Numbered from the stretch's first letter, positions 33,222 through 45,530 are shown. The stretch: 64,000 nucleotides of DNA from Oikopleura dioica (GCA_907165135.1 OU015567.1:1989001-2053000), one strand, 5' to 3'. The notes: a model not told the origin generated them from the letters alone. A program made the numbers and translations.

Positions 33222-34271
33222 ATGACAATTTATAAAAAATCTTTTATTTTTTTCGATGAGAAAAGAGGTTATATCATCACTGACAAGTTAACCGACAAGG
33301 AACGTAAGGAGAAATCAGTAATTGATATCGTTGATGAGACTGGAAACTTTCTTTCCACAGAAGAGATTCTCGGGCTACTATCTGTGAATCTTCAATATGC
33401 AAATTATTCAATGTCATCAAAACTTTTCGATTTCAAGGCGAAAATCAAGAAAAATGTAACACTAAAGATCCTGGCGGACTCCCTAGTGAACGACTATTTT
33501 CTGGTTATTCACATAGACACTGCTCTTGATGGAAATATTGATGGGGCCATTGAAATCGTTATAACTCGAAGAAACGGAAGCTTTATCGATACAACCTGGT
33601 ATAAATTCAAGTACAACAAGTTTGATAGTGATTTTGATGACTGGATGAGCGACAAAGCATACCTTCTTGACAGACGTTTACTACTTAATGAAGCCTATAA
33701 TGTGGATTGGGTCCAAGCGATTATTCATCAAACAGATGTGCTCTACACGAATTACCTGAAATTCACGGCAAATTTGCAGAAGAAATCAAATGAAATCAAG
33801 AAGCAACCTTCTGAGCGACAGAAAGAAGCGGTGTTGCTTCAAGATTTCATTGCAACCCATAATACCTTCCAAAAATCAACAAAATTATCTAATTACATTG
33901 GAAAGCTTGAGAGCGAACGGAAGAGATGTTTGACGGATATTGATAAATTGAACCTTAAAATTAAAGGGATTGACGCTCACGTGACTAACTTACGATCTGA
34001 TCTAGAGAAAGAGCGTAAAAGAGACAAGGAGCGATATCAAAATTTGATGGCTAAGATTAAAGAAAACGAAGGAGTAAAAGATGATCAAAAGGACTCTGAT
34101 CAGAACAGATGCTCAGTTTGCTTCGAAACATATGAAAAAGACAAGCGTCAGCGATCATGTCTAACTGTATGTGGTCATCAATTTTGCTTTCCTTGTGTTC
34201 AAAAATTATCTGGTTCCTGTCCGAAGTGCAGAAAATCTTTCAAGAAGCACGAAGCCATCAGACTGTTCTGA
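33222..34271 (+). CDS. RING-finger E3 ligase-like protein, 349 aa, single exon
   Basis: An uninterrupted frame carries a globular N-terminal half, a coiled coil (about residues 225-310, SERKRCLTDIDKLNLKIKG) and a C-terminal C3HC4 RING. The RING begins CSVCFETYEK, continues CLTVCGHQFCFPC, and ends SCPKC. I start at 33222 because the longer frame from 33048 overlaps the end of the Rab11-FIP gene and its first 58 codons look random. A TATAAA lies at 33074-33079 and an AG acceptor at about 33159. It may have its own promoter or be trans-spliced. Intronless, unlike its neighbours. Ubiquitin-ligase activity is the family expectation. Confidence 0.82.
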   Translation: MTIYKKSFIFFDEKRGYIITDKLTDKERKEKSVIDIVDETGNFLSTEEILGLLSVNLQYANYSMSSKLFDFKAKIKKNVTLKILADSLVNDYFLVIHIDTALDGNIDGAIEIVITRRNGSFIDTTWYKFKYNKFDSDFDDWMSDKAYLLDRRLLLNEAYNVDWVQAIIHQTDVLYTNYLKFTANLQKKSNEIKKQPSERQKEAVLLQDFIATHNTFQKSTKLSNYIGKLESERKRCLTDIDKLNLKIKGIDAHVTNLRSDLEKERKRDKERYQNLMAKIKENEGVKDDQKDSDQNRCSVCFETYEKDKRQRSCLTVCGHQFCFPCVQKLSGSCPKCRKSFKKHEAIRLF

Positions 34272-34316
34272 AATAATTTCAATCTGTTTAGAGAATAAAA
34301 ATTATTGACAAGAAAA

Positions 34317-34410
34317 AATATAAGAAACAATAATAATAAGAATAATAATAATAATAAAAATAATAAGAAATAATAAAAAGAAATATAAGAAATATAAGAA
34401 AAATACAAGA
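34317..34410. repeat. AAT/AAG-rich simple repeat
   Basis: Runs of AATAAT, AATAAG and AAATATAAG follow the RING gene. It is low complexity without coding meaning. Confidence 0.8.
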
Positions 34411-34748
34411 AACTGATCTTATTAAAAATAGACGAAACGGAATTCGAATGCTCTGGAACTTGTTTTTCAAAAGTTATCATGTTTCTGAATTCTATCAGGC
34501 TTATTGTTACGTTTGCCGTTCAGATTTGCCCAGAACTGATCTCAACCTTCTGCCTAGTGACGACGAATGCATTGATATGACAACGCTATCAGTTATTTTT
34601 TCTCGCAGGACAACTTCTTTCAACAGCTGCTTCAAGACACGCGCGTTCGGGTGTTCGCGCTTATCAGAAGAGAATAAAAAGAGGGAGCTGAGTATGAGCA
34701 ACGCAGAATCAGGATAAGCTTGATTTCTGAACAACCAAAACTTAAAAG

Positions 34749-37700
34749 ATGAAGCTTTTACCGTCCGTCGTGCTTGCCGCGGCTGTTGCCCAACATTGTG
34801 AAGGATCGGATTTTTTTTATATTAATCAAAAATTTTTGAGAGAAAAAATAGAAAAAATCCTATGAAAAGTATGCGAAAGTAGTAAAGATTGTGGCGAAAA
34901 TATGATGTGCGCAACTTACGAAAAGGAAGGCGAAGGCGAATCTCGATGCGTTTGCAAGGAATCTAAGTCCGGTGTCTACGGTAATCTTGATGGAATTAAC
35001 TCCAACTGCGAGGCTTTCTGCAAGTTCCCATGGACAAGGCGATGTCTCGAAGAACAGGAATCTGTGTATGACGTTTGCTGGTGGGAAGATACTGAAGAAT
35101 CTGGCGACGGGTCTGGTGAAGGATCTGGCTCCGGCGACGGCTCTGGAGAAGGATCCGGCGAAGGATCTGGCGATCCATACATCGAATTTTGCGATGCTGA
35201 GGACGAACTCAAGTGCATTGATAAGCTCGGTGAGCTCTCAACATGCTTCTACGATCACAACGGCCGAACTCGATGCGTTTGTGACGAAGGCGCTTACTAC
35301 TCGAAGAGAGATGATGAGTGTGTCGCTATCTTGGACGAATGTTCTGTCGATGCTGATTGCGAGGATGGCATGGTCTGCGAAGAGACCGAATTCAAGGGTC
35401 AGTACATGAACAAGTGCATGTGTACTGAAGGCTTTGGAATGTCCGAAATGGGCTCTTGTGAGCCACTTTGTGGATGGGGAGAAGGCTCCGGAGGCGGTTC
35501 CGGGGACGGTTCCGGTGACGGCCCCGAAGAGCCGGAGGATCCAACAGTGCCAGAGGTTGATCAGAAGAAGAAATGGAAGGGCAAGTGGGAAAAGAAGAAG
35601 CGAGGCCGACGATCCGCACGGAAAGGAAAGCCCGATGTTTGGGACGATGACTATGAAGTCTGCCACTCCAATGCCACCTGCATCACCGAGGGCATTGATT
35701 TCCCAGAGTGCGTTTGCAACGAGGGATTCTACGGTAACGGAGAGAAGTGCGAATCGATCGAAGAGTCGTGCGATGATAAGTGTATCGACCGATATTCTGA
35801 GTTCCATCAGTGCGTTGTCTCCACTGACGGTAACCAATTCTCGTGCGAGTGCATTGATGGCTACGTCGTCGGCTCCGATCCAAAATCGTGCATCCCTGCT
35901 CCAACTGTCTGCGAACTCTCCGAAGACTGCTACGCGCCATACCTCGCTTACAACCTCACTGAAATCGAGGCTGCCGAGCGAGTTATGTGCGTTGGTGATC
36001 AAGATGGAGAAACTTCTATCTGCGGCTGTACCCTCGATTTCCCATACATCGACCAAGAGGGTCTCTGCGTTGATGAGCGTGAGGATCCAGAAGATCCAGA
36101 AATCCCAACTTGTGAGACCAAAAAATGCAAGGAGGGCGCCATCTGTGTCGAAGAATCTGGTGAGCCCGAGTGCGTCTGTGACGAAGCAAACGGATATGTT
36201 GGTAATGGCGGCCGATGCTGGTTGGACGAAGGCATCTGCGGCGTCGACAGCTTTGGTTCCTGTGGCCACAAGTACGCTGACTTTCCAGTTGGATTCAAGG
36301 AGTCCTGCGCTCCTGACATCGACGCCGTCAACCCAGTCTCTTTCAACACCGTCTGTATGCCAGCTGAAGGCTCTGACAACAAGCGAGATGGCTGCTGCGA
36401 GTGCGCACCCGGTTTTATCGACGCCAACGGCGACCCTACCGATGGTTGTGAAGAAGAAGCTCTCGGATGCGAGTACAACGCGGACTTCTGCCACGAAGAT
36501 GCCACCTGCGAAGACCTTGACACCGATCTCATCGACGCTTCTGAGACCGATATTGACCCGACTTTCCTCAAGCAAGGATTCATGTGCGTCTGCAATGATG
36601 GCTTCTTCGGAAAAGGATATGGCCGCAAAGGCTGCCGGGAAAAAGTCGGCGGTGGCGATCACTGCGAGAAGTGGGGCTACAGATGCGGAGAAAACGCCGT
36701 GTGCACTGAGATTGAAAGAAAGCCCTTCATTGATTGCTCTTGCCAGGAAGGCTTCGAAGGTCTTCCACCAAACTGCGTCGCCGTCGCTCCAAGCCTCTCT
36801 GTTCAAGCAATAGAAGATGGTGCCAGCACTTGCGATCAGCTAGACACTTCTCAATGGTTTCTCTTGACTTCCAAGAAGCCCGACTTCCGACTTTCAGCCG
36901 CCGGTGACGAGACTTCTTACACCCTTGACATCACTAACGGAGCTTACAATTACAAGACCCCTATGCTCAACGGAAAAGCCTACTCTGGTCTCATTGAGTT
37001 TGGCGCCTACGGATGTGGGGCGGATTTCATCCAAGCTTTTGCTAAGGGTAAGTCGGTGTTTGACAACTTTTCTTTGATTGGCTTGATTTTTAGGACAAAT
37101 TCAAGCTCGAGTTATCGACACTGTTTCCTTCACTGACAAAGACGGCAACGAAATTGATTCACTTTACGAAGTCGTTGAAGTAACCGGATACTACGTTTCC
37201 CAGGCAGGAAATGACAAAAAATCCAAGGCCTATGTCCAGGTTACATTAATCTTTTTATAAAGTTCTTTAAAATTCTGCTCTCTAGTTTACGAAGAAATAC
37301 GATTCTCTCGGACAGCACATGGGTTACACAACAACTGAGCTCGCTGACATGAGGAACAGACAACTCAATGTTCTTGAGCGAAACCAGGAGTGGAAGAGCC
37401 GAAACGGATGGGTTTACGTCAAGCCTAATGCTGATACCGTCCAGCTCCAGCTCACCTCCGACTTGCCAGTTTTCAACACTGTCGACCCTGCCAAGTGCTT
37501 TACTCCAGATCGAATTCGATTCTTCCTCTACGCCGAGGAACAGCCTGATGGCAAGCTCTCTCCAATGGTATCCACAAGATTTTTCACCTTTTTTTTCAGA
37601 TATTTTAGGTCTTTAAAAACGCTAATGACACCAGTGTCTCCGTCGTTGATTGCTTCTACCAGAGCAAGATGAACTTCGAAGACTACGAATGTGATAACAA

Positions 37701-37827
37701 AAAAACTGAGTGCGAATACGACGAAATCCTTGAAGAAGAACACTGTATGGACGTCAACCAGACCCTCTTTGAAGCACTTTTCGAAGCTACCGATGAGATC
37801 AACGATAAGAGCTGTATCACTGCTTAA
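34749..37827 (+). CDS. Large secreted EGF-repeat protein with acidic Gly-Ser linkers
   Basis: Exon 1 (34749 to about 34767) is a signal peptide (MKLLPSVVLAAAVAQ). Exon 2 (34880-37047) carries about eight Cys-rich EGF-like modules such as CICN/CVCNEGFYGNGEKC and CECIDGYVVG. These are separated by acidic GSGEGSGDGSG linkers (about residues 75-100 and 210-225) and one Lys/Arg patch (KKKWKGKWEKKKRGRRSARK) that could be a processing site. Exons 37094-37239, 37286-37567 and 37609-37827 add a non-EGF C-terminal domain with YTLDITNGAYNYKTP, VKPNADTVQLQL and paired cysteines. These last phases close. Intron 1 has no usable GT donor. The C-terminal fold is unrecognised. An extracellular matrix or house component is plausible. 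Confidence 0.85.
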
Positions 37828-37912
37828 TTCTCATGCTCGCTTTTTCTCTCTGTCGATTTCAACAAATATACAGTATATTATATACTGGTCCCTATCACTT
37901 TTCTATCTCCTT

Positions 37913-38459
37913 TTATTTTTCATAAAAATCCATAAACGATTTGTCAAGTAAATCTTTATCGCCCCAAAGCCGGCGAATGATTTGACGGTGCTCGGACTTC
38001 CGATCTTCAAGCAGTATTTTCGACTGTGTCAAGACATATCTTATCTTTAATTTATAATCATAATCTGATGACACAGTACCTGATTTCTTGTTGTCGCTTT
38101 ATTGGGTCGTTTATATGATTAAAATCGCAAGGCATTTTTGTTTTCTTCGGAATTCGTGATATGTTCCGAGAAATAACATAAATCTTCAATAAACAAATGA
38201 GTTGAAAAATTATTCGATGGAGTTACCCAGAAAACAGCGACAAGTATTCCAAGGCCAATGAAGAGTTCTCGAGGTGTGAAGGCTATCGCGTCTACCAGAC
38301 TTGACTCATTTGAAAGAGTTGATTCTCCAGTGCTTGAACTTCCTCCACTTCCTCCTCCTAGAAAAATTTTTGTTGATAAAACTTCTGATTTATCTGTTGA
38401 ATCTCACCTCTCTTAGCTTTGCAACTAAAAATGCAAACAGAAAAAATCAGCAAAATCAT
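37913..38459 (-). CDS. Small type I single-pass membrane protein, 137 aa
   Basis: Four exons (38459-38408, 38357-38227, 38183-38080, 38039-37913) total 414 nt in phase. A signal peptide (MILLIFSVCIFSCKA) precedes a Gly/Ser-rich ectodomain (GGGSGGSSSTGESTLS). A membrane helix follows (ELFIGLGILVAVFWIYVI), then a basic cytoplasmic tail (RIPKKTKMPCDF, RYVLTQSKILLEDRKSEHR) ending FMDFYEK. Not recognised. It diverges from the small gene at 38802. Confidence 0.75.
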
Positions 38460-38801
38460 GTTATCTTTCTTCTCTAACTTCTCAAATTTTCACCCAAGCC
38501 AGATGGTAGGCGATTAAATCATAACAAAAAACTGCAATAAATGTCCACTATCTTAGGTCTGAGAGCAATTTTAAATGCTACCTGCCATAAACATCAAAAA
38601 TTGCCCCCTCTATCATTATAAAACAGGAAGTATTAACGATTTCCCTCTTTAAGCAAAAACCGTATGACAAAATGGAAATGTATCTCCTATTAAAATAATC
38701 GCCCCATGCGCATCAAAAGCGGCTTAACGGATCTGTCGATCGAAGGGATCCACTCTTCTCCCCTTCTTTCTATCTGATGCCAAAAGACTCGAGAATTTAA
38801 C

Positions 38802-38971
38802 ATGCCGTTTATCAAAACTCTCGATTTAAAATACGAGCTTATTTTTATAGCGACTTTGGTTGCGACTCTTATCGTTTGCAATGGCTTCTGTTATTGGGTA
38901 AGTAAAAAGCATTCTTTATTTTACTACTAATAATAGTTCAATAGAAAAGAAGACAAGCTCGAATGTCTTGA
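38802..38971 (+). CDS. 40-aa single-pass membrane microprotein
   Basis: Exon 1 38802-38897 and exon 2 38945-38971 splice in phase 0 to 41 codons including stop. The product has a short charged start (MPFIKTLDLKYE), one hydrophobic helix (LIFIATLVATLIVCNGFCYW) and a basic end (KRRQARMS). The consensus GTAAGT donor and AG acceptor, plus its own upstream region, support it. So short a frame could still be fortuitous. Confidence 0.5.
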
Positions 38972-39150
38972 CGGCTGTCTACCAGACCATTGTGTGCCGA
39001 AGAAAGCGAGAAAATACTTTACACGAAATCAAAAGACCACAACAAGACATCGAGCAATCGAAAACTTCATTTTCAACGAAAGGGGTTCGCCAAAAACTGA
39101 AACTGTTTGATTCACAAAATTCTGGGTACAAACTTTTATTATCAGATTTT

Positions 39151-42100
39151 CTATTTTTTACAGAGTTTTGTTGCACTTTTGATACTTTCCCAAACGCTCT
39201 TGTTGCTTCTCCCGGAGCAGGAAGCGCCGCAGAGACCTTTTTTCTTCGGAACAACTTTAAAAATTGAAATGATTAAAAATGAAAAGGATGAAAAATTTTA
39301 CTTTCGACCATTTGTTTTGGTGGAAGCTCCATGTCAACGTCAATTAAGGAGGTATCGTCATTAATCGGGCCAAAGTCATTATCTGCATTGATGGCTTTGC
39401 TGTTGAACTGATTCACATAATCGTCAGGATCGGATTCGATGTTGTCAGTTGTCATGAGATATTTCGCGGGAATCGCTTCCTCTTCTGCTCAAGAATTTGT
39501 TATGATGGATTGGTTTCAATAACTACCTTTGGTGAGCTTTGCTTCAGTGTCTGTCCAGTCGGTGCCGGAGGACATGGGAACCGCAGATTTAGGAATCGCT
39601 GGTGGTGGAGATTCTTTATGAGCGACAGTCGCATCGAAGGGATTCATGAAAGGATTGGCTCTAAAAAGAACTTGAGATTCATGATCATCTTTTTTTTTCT
39701 TACCGATTTTGATTCGTATTCGAGTCGATTGAGCTCAGCTTATTCATCCTTCCAGGCGCGACTCTAGAATCCATTTTAGGAGCTGCTTTTGAGACGTTCT
39801 AGTTAGATGTATTAGAGCGATGATTTGTGAGAAAACATGCAAAATCATTTTCACTTAGCGAGAGCTGAAAATGAAACCTTTGAGAGTTTTCGACAGTCCA
39901 GTTGGAGCCGGATGAGAAATCTCGCTCTACCCTAGAAGATGTTAAAAGAAGTTAAAAAGAAACTACCTGTACATTGTGTCTGGCTCTGAGATTTCTAAAA
40001 TAGTGTAATCTATTGCTTGTTTGATGCGTTTTTGACGGACTGTCTGGCCTTGGCTGGCGATGACGCTTTGTGTTTGGGTGAAATCTTGCGTGTAAGGAGT
40101 CATGATCGTCGATTCTAGCGCAGAAGAGCGGAATGAGCCGCGCCAGGAGGGATTCCGATAGGGAACAGGAGGCGGACCGAGCTTTGTCGGTTCCTCTTCA
40201 AGAAGCTGAATGTTGTCGGAAACCTCGGAAAGGCGAGAACCAAAATCATTTTTTGGATAATCCAGGGAACGGCGAGAGGAAGGAAGAGAGTGCTTACTTG
40301 ATAGCGAGTGCTCTCCAGATGTTCCTGAAGCTACTCAGAGTCAGCTTGATTGCTAAGAAAGAAGAGGATGGTACCTAATTCGCTAGAACGAATCGATGAA
40401 TTATTTGAGCGCTGAACGTCGCCCCACTTGGAAGAAACTGTTGATGTCCAGGAAGAAAGTCGGGAGACTTTGTTTTCAATTTCAACTTTTTGATTTTCAG
40501 CGCTAGAGTTATCGATGAGTTATCTAGTCATGATTTGATTTGTTCTACTTTCAGTCTTTTTTTTTTTATTTTTTCTAACGAACCTTTGTTGAGCAGCATT
40601 TGTTGGTGTCTTTTCAGGATCAGAAAGAACGTCAGTCCATGCTGATTGATTCGAAAGTTCTGGCTTTTCTGACTGATTATCGGACCATTTTGATAGTGAT
40701 GAAACATTGGCGGAATCAGCCTCCGTGTGAGAGGAGTAGACCGAGGAACCGCGTTGAGTTCCCCATTTTGATGACGCTCGGCTCTCTATGCTTGTTACTC
40801 GGCTTGGGGCCTTTCGCCAAGTGTTTTCTTTGATAAGATTATGGAATAAGCATTTGATTTTTATAGTGATTTTAAAAAATGAATTGAATTAATAAATAAT
40901 AAAATATAACCTTTTCCTTCTATTTTTTGATCTTTATTCCCTTGATTTTCATCGTTGCTTTCTTGATCACTCCATTTCGACAAGGCTGATCTTATTTCTG
41001 ACTGATTATCTGACCATTTTGAGGACTTCGACCGGACATCCAGTGCTCTCGCCAGTGGGATATTCTTCGGTGTCATTTCATTTTCGTCATCGCTCTCATT
41101 ATCTGTCCATTTTGAAATATTTGACCTGTTCACCGATTGTTTATCCGTCCAAGCAGACAAGGCAGAAATTTCTCGTTCTTCCTTCGTCTCACTTTCTTTT
41201 TGAAGGGATGAAGAGTTGATTGGCTGAGCGTTTTTTTCTTCCCTCATTCTGTTGAAAACAGCGAAATAATCGTCGATGTTGATCCTTTTTCTCCATTCTG
41301 GTGTTGAAGGTTTCTCTTCCTTGATTTCAATTTCTTGTTTATCCGATTCGTTGTCCGACCATTTCGACAGCGCTGAAACTTTGGCTTTCGATATTTTTGA
41401 TTTTCTAAGCGACTCATCCTTTTCAGACTCATTATCTGACCATTTTGAGAGGGCAGATATTTCCGCTCTAGAAAATTTGGATCGTCTGGATTCATTTTTG
41501 TCCGATTCGTTGACAGACCATTTTGAGAGCGACGAAACTTGGGCCTTTGATATTCTTGATTTTCCAAGGGATTTATTCTTATCCGACTCGTTATCTGACC
41601 ATTTAGACAGGGCGGATATTTCCGCTCTAGAAACTTTGGATCGCCTTGACTCATTTTTCTCTGACTCGTTGTCCGACCATTTCGAGAGGGAAGAAAGTTG
41701 GGCCATTGAGATTCTTGATTTTGGTTTGTCCTTTTCTGACTCGTTATCTGACCATTTTGAGAGGGCGGATATGTCCGCTTTAGAAAACTCAGATCGTCTG
41801 GATTCATGTTTGTCGGACTCGTTGTCTGACCATTTTGAAAGGGAGGAAACTTTCTTCTCTTGAATTTTCATTTTGTCGGACTCATGATCAGACCACTCTG
41901 ACAGAGCAGAAGCTTGGTTTGATTTTGGAATCAGTGGTGTTTTTGATGATTTCTCGTACTTTTCTTTCTTGATGGGAATGTTTGCTTCAGTTTTGAAGAT
42001 TTCCGAGAATCGTTTATTGTCCATCTCTACTTCTGTATCAGAGGAATCATCATTGTCTGACCATTTTGAAGCAGTCGAAAATTCTGGTTGAATTTGAGCG

Positions 42101-43828
42101 CGAGTTTTTGGTCGAATTTCAGATTTTTCTTCTTTCACTTCAAATTTCGATGAAGATGAGTTGCTCGCGGAAAATTTCATCAAATCAGACAGCTCTTGTG
42201 ACTCGTTTTTCTCATTTGCTTTCGAGGAAATTCTAGAGCTCGATCTCCCAGAAGCTCGAATAGCATTTTTCCTCGACAATCCGCTTGATGAAATTTCTTT
42301 AACTCTCTTTGGGAGCTTCCCAGTTTCATCTTTCAGATCGCTAATTGATTGTTTTTAATCAAATTAAAAAAGAATGCCAAAGCAGTTTTTAAACGAGTTT
42401 ATGCATTTTCATAAACTTTAAAAACGATGATCTTGATTTATTTTTAAGCATGCAATTATTGTTCAAGAAGCTAAAAAACCTTTTAGGAGGTTCTTCTTCG
42501 TCGGAGTCCTCATCCGACCACTGCGAAATCCTGGAGATTTTGGATATTCTTGATCCCTTGACACGAGAGCTTCGGGACTGATTATCCTCAGACGATTCTT
42601 GTTTCCTCTCTGAGTTCGTCGAGTTAAGAACAAAATGTTCTTTATCAGAATCATTCGAGCTTTCTGATTTTGGCGTCGGTAGAACCGGTTTTTTCTCCAA
42701 AAGCTTTTCAATTTTCTTTATTGATGTTTCTCTTTTTTCTTCACTTTCTTGATTTGCTTTTGGCGGCGATTTTGGTGGAGCTTTATCTGGTGCTCTAAGC
42801 GAAACAGGTCTTTTTGACATGTTGCTTGTTTTTCGGGAGGGTTCATTTCTCGATTCGCCATAAGAAATTTTTGACATCAGTTCGTCGAGGCTTTTTCTTG
42901 CCGGTTCGGGCTCTTTTTTTGACGACTCGGGCGACTTTTTCGATGGTTGTGGGCTTTTTATGGAAGCTTCGGATTGATCATCTGACCATTTTGAGACGCT
43001 TGAGATCTTCTTTGATTTCGATTTCTTCGAAAAATGATGCTCTTCCTCGTCCGACTCCTCATCAGACCATTTTGATGCTCGTGAGAGCGTGCTTTTTTCG
43101 CGTGCACTTGCTCGTGCACTTATTCAATGTTAATTTGGGAGCGATGGAAATTAAGTTAAGACAATCGGTATGTGAAATTGTCTTGATGATTCTCTCGTGG
43201 AAAAAATTGATTACCTTATTGGTTTTGGTTTGACAGCACCTCCATAAGCCGGGGCATCGGAATCGGAACTTGTTCCAGAATCACCCCAGCTGGACAATTT
43301 CGACGGCTGGCGAGAAGGATTCTGCGAGTAGATTCTCCTCACCTAAGATGATCCATACTAACTGTCTTCTATTTGAATGGCTAGCCGCTACGCAGCGATC
43401 GTAAATGCGGTGGAAAATTTGCCCTACTCATTTCTCTTATTTTTACCTTTGAATCGTCAGATGACTCGTCTGTATCTCCCCAGTGAGAGCTTTTTGTCGA
43501 AAGAGCTCCTCTGGAAATTTTCTTCGAGGCCTTTCTGGAAAATTCATCTGCCGAGCTTTCATCAGAATCGCCCCAGCCAGAGGACACACCAGATCTTCTA
43601 GAGCTTTCTCTTCAAAATTTTAGTAAGAAAATATTTCCAAATGATGAATTTTTACCTACTAAAGCTTGGCATCTTTTTCTATTTTTCTCTGCAATACTAA
43701 ATGATAGGATTTGATGAAAACGATGCTGATTCTTTACGGGCGCATGTTTAGTACCTCGGAGTAAAAGGTGACTCATTCTTGTCATAAAAATTAGACCGGA
43801 TTAAAACAGCCGAAGTTAACCTTGACAT
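39151..43828 (-). CDS. Long disordered protein with ~26 Trp-Ser/Thr/Gly-Asp repeats
   Basis: About fourteen exons run from ATG 43828 (exon 1 to 43755) to the stop at 39151. The largest exon (about 42320-40910) alone has thirteen copies of SKWSDNESDK-type motifs. Each is usually followed by a basic spacer such as ESRRSKFSRAEISAL with a period near 25-35 residues. Variants at the N-terminus use WGD (SGWGDSDESS, SHWGDTDESS), and later ones use SAWTD, SKWTDNES and TDWTD. The rest is Ser/Lys/Glu-rich, without signal peptide, membrane helix or folded domain. The final exons (ANPFMNPFD, DDYVNQFNSK) include an NPF motif, and the end is basic with cysteines. The acidic Ser clusters look like casein kinase 2 sites. 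Family not recognised. Minor junctions are uncertain. Confidence 0.78.
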
Positions 43829-45296
43829 GTTGTCGAGAAAAGGTCACCATTTCTAAAAAGGAAAACATTGTTTTGTTTTACAATTTAGATTCCAAACTTG
43901 AGAATTGTCTGAACAATCAGTTACATATTTAACTTGAACGTCGCCCGAAAAGTGGCATGAATCACTTTAAAAATAGAACATCAAAGGTATTCACTTGATT
44001 TGTGCTGTTTGAGTTGTAGTACAGTAGATCAAACTTGTGAACACAGGAACATATGTCAAAACCACAAAATCAAGAAGATATTTAATATTTCAAGTAACCT
44101 CATTCAACATGCTCATCCTGTTGTTGATAAAGGAGCCAGTTCACTTTGCAATATTTGATTGTCTGGCAGACAGGATGGCGAATAGTGTCTTTCGGAGATA
44201 ATTAGCTACAGTTGGTGATCTTCAAAATAAATTAAATTTGACTGCTTCTTCGAGGACAGCCAAATTGACTGAGGATTTGAAGAAAAGGAATAAGTAAAGA
44301 GCTCCTTTGTCGGCCCTAGAATCTTGACTGAAGAAGGAATATCCTGCCAGCTAACCATGTTTATTTATTATTCTGCTTCTCGCAGCAGAAAAATCTCAGT
44401 ATAATAAGCACGAGTCTAAATATGGCTGATGTCGTTTTGATCCTTGTTATGAATTTTGATGGAATTCCATCTTTGATTTGTAGGAAATCTGGCAAAATTC
44501 TCCGACCGCAGTCTCCCCAGACTGGTATTTTGAGAGCTCTTAAAAACGCAGCTTTGTTAATTTTACTTGCGATTTATTGCTTATTAAAATCTTGTCTGCT
44601 CAAGGTGACTCTATTTCTATCTGTCTAACCAAAGTACAGCTAATTGACATCTGTTTTTGGGGCGATTATGCTCAATAATAAATAAGTTTTAAAAACGCTG
44701 ATACTGCAAAAAAGCTATTGATTCTATTGAAGATCTTGAGAAAATGAAGCTACGACACATAATCTCGCGAAACAAAGAAGGGGTATTGGGATGGCCAGAT
44801 TGGGTACGCACAAACAATCCTTTGACCGATTATAATTACTTCTCTTTGAAATACGGGACAGGCCGCTTTGCTAGGGCATCTTTGTATGTTTTGCAAATGA
44901 CGTACTTTCTTCTTGAAATTTGAAAGTGAGCTCAATTTCATTTTTAGCACAGAGGATTGTTATCAAAATCTGTAATTCAGTTATATAATATATTTTTGTA
45001 AATCATTGCCCAGACGTCCGATATTCTTATTTTCCCCCGGAAAGAATATTGCCCCGATACTCTGGCGAATAGCCAGTGTAGATGGTAAGAATCACCGTCA
45101 ATATAAAATTCTTCTGATACAATTGTCAATTGCTGTTATGGAAATTAAAAACCAATTAAAAACCATATAAAAACGAAGCACTGATCTCCAATTCTTCAGA
45201 CATAACCGTCCCGAAATCACCAGGATTGGTTAATTAAATGGGTAAATGATGCATTTTCAGACTATAAAATGGCCACATTTTGATTAATATTGAGTC
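43829..45296. other. Mostly unassigned; one weak coding stretch
   Basis: 44701-44923 (+) is open and protein-like (IDSIEDLEKMKLRHII, GVLGWPDWVRTNNP, hydrophobic end). 44422-44628 (+) encodes a possible membrane helix (ALKNAALLILLAIYCLL). The two cannot be spliced in phase with confidence, so no gene is called. Confidence 0.3.
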
Positions 45297-45530
45297 CTAG
45301 ACGAGCATTAATGATCTTCTTCGATTCATGGCGTCAGAAAATCTTGCTTTTCCAGCTAAAGTTTCAACTATTATGTTGATGACCATTGTTTTAAAATTAA
45401 CAAAAGTTTGATCGAATATCAACTTTATAAGATTTTCCCAGAAGTCATTTGACCAACAGACTAAATGAGAATCTAACCAGAGATATGTAACTACAAATCC
45501 GTAAATCAAATAGCCGCTACGGATGACCAA
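45297..45530 (-). pseudogene. Possible Mpv17/PMP22-like fragment
   Basis: The 77-codon frame contains VTYLWLDSHL and, further on, LIKLIFDQTFVNFKTMVINI. Position and spacing resemble the W-Y-x-x-L helix and the K-x-x-x-DQ helix of Mpv17/PMP22 channel proteins. The second half of the family (WPxxQ, INF and the final helix) is absent downstream, and the frame stops after RRSLMLV. It may be a degraded copy, or the resemblance may be chance. Confidence 0.3.

Noticed and set aside
35238-36806. 522-codon open frame on the minus strand
   Set aside because: It is exactly antisense to the EGF-repeat exon. The Cys-rich plus frame and its codon bias create the opening; no splice sites or motifs support it.
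35434-36813. 459-codon alternative plus frame
   Set aside because: A shifted frame of the same EGF exon, Ser/Thr/Ala-rich without domain signals.
41244-41863. Repetitive open frames on both strands inside the Trp-repeat gene
   Set aside because: They are shadows of the SKWSDNES repeat frame; their periodicity merely mirrors it.
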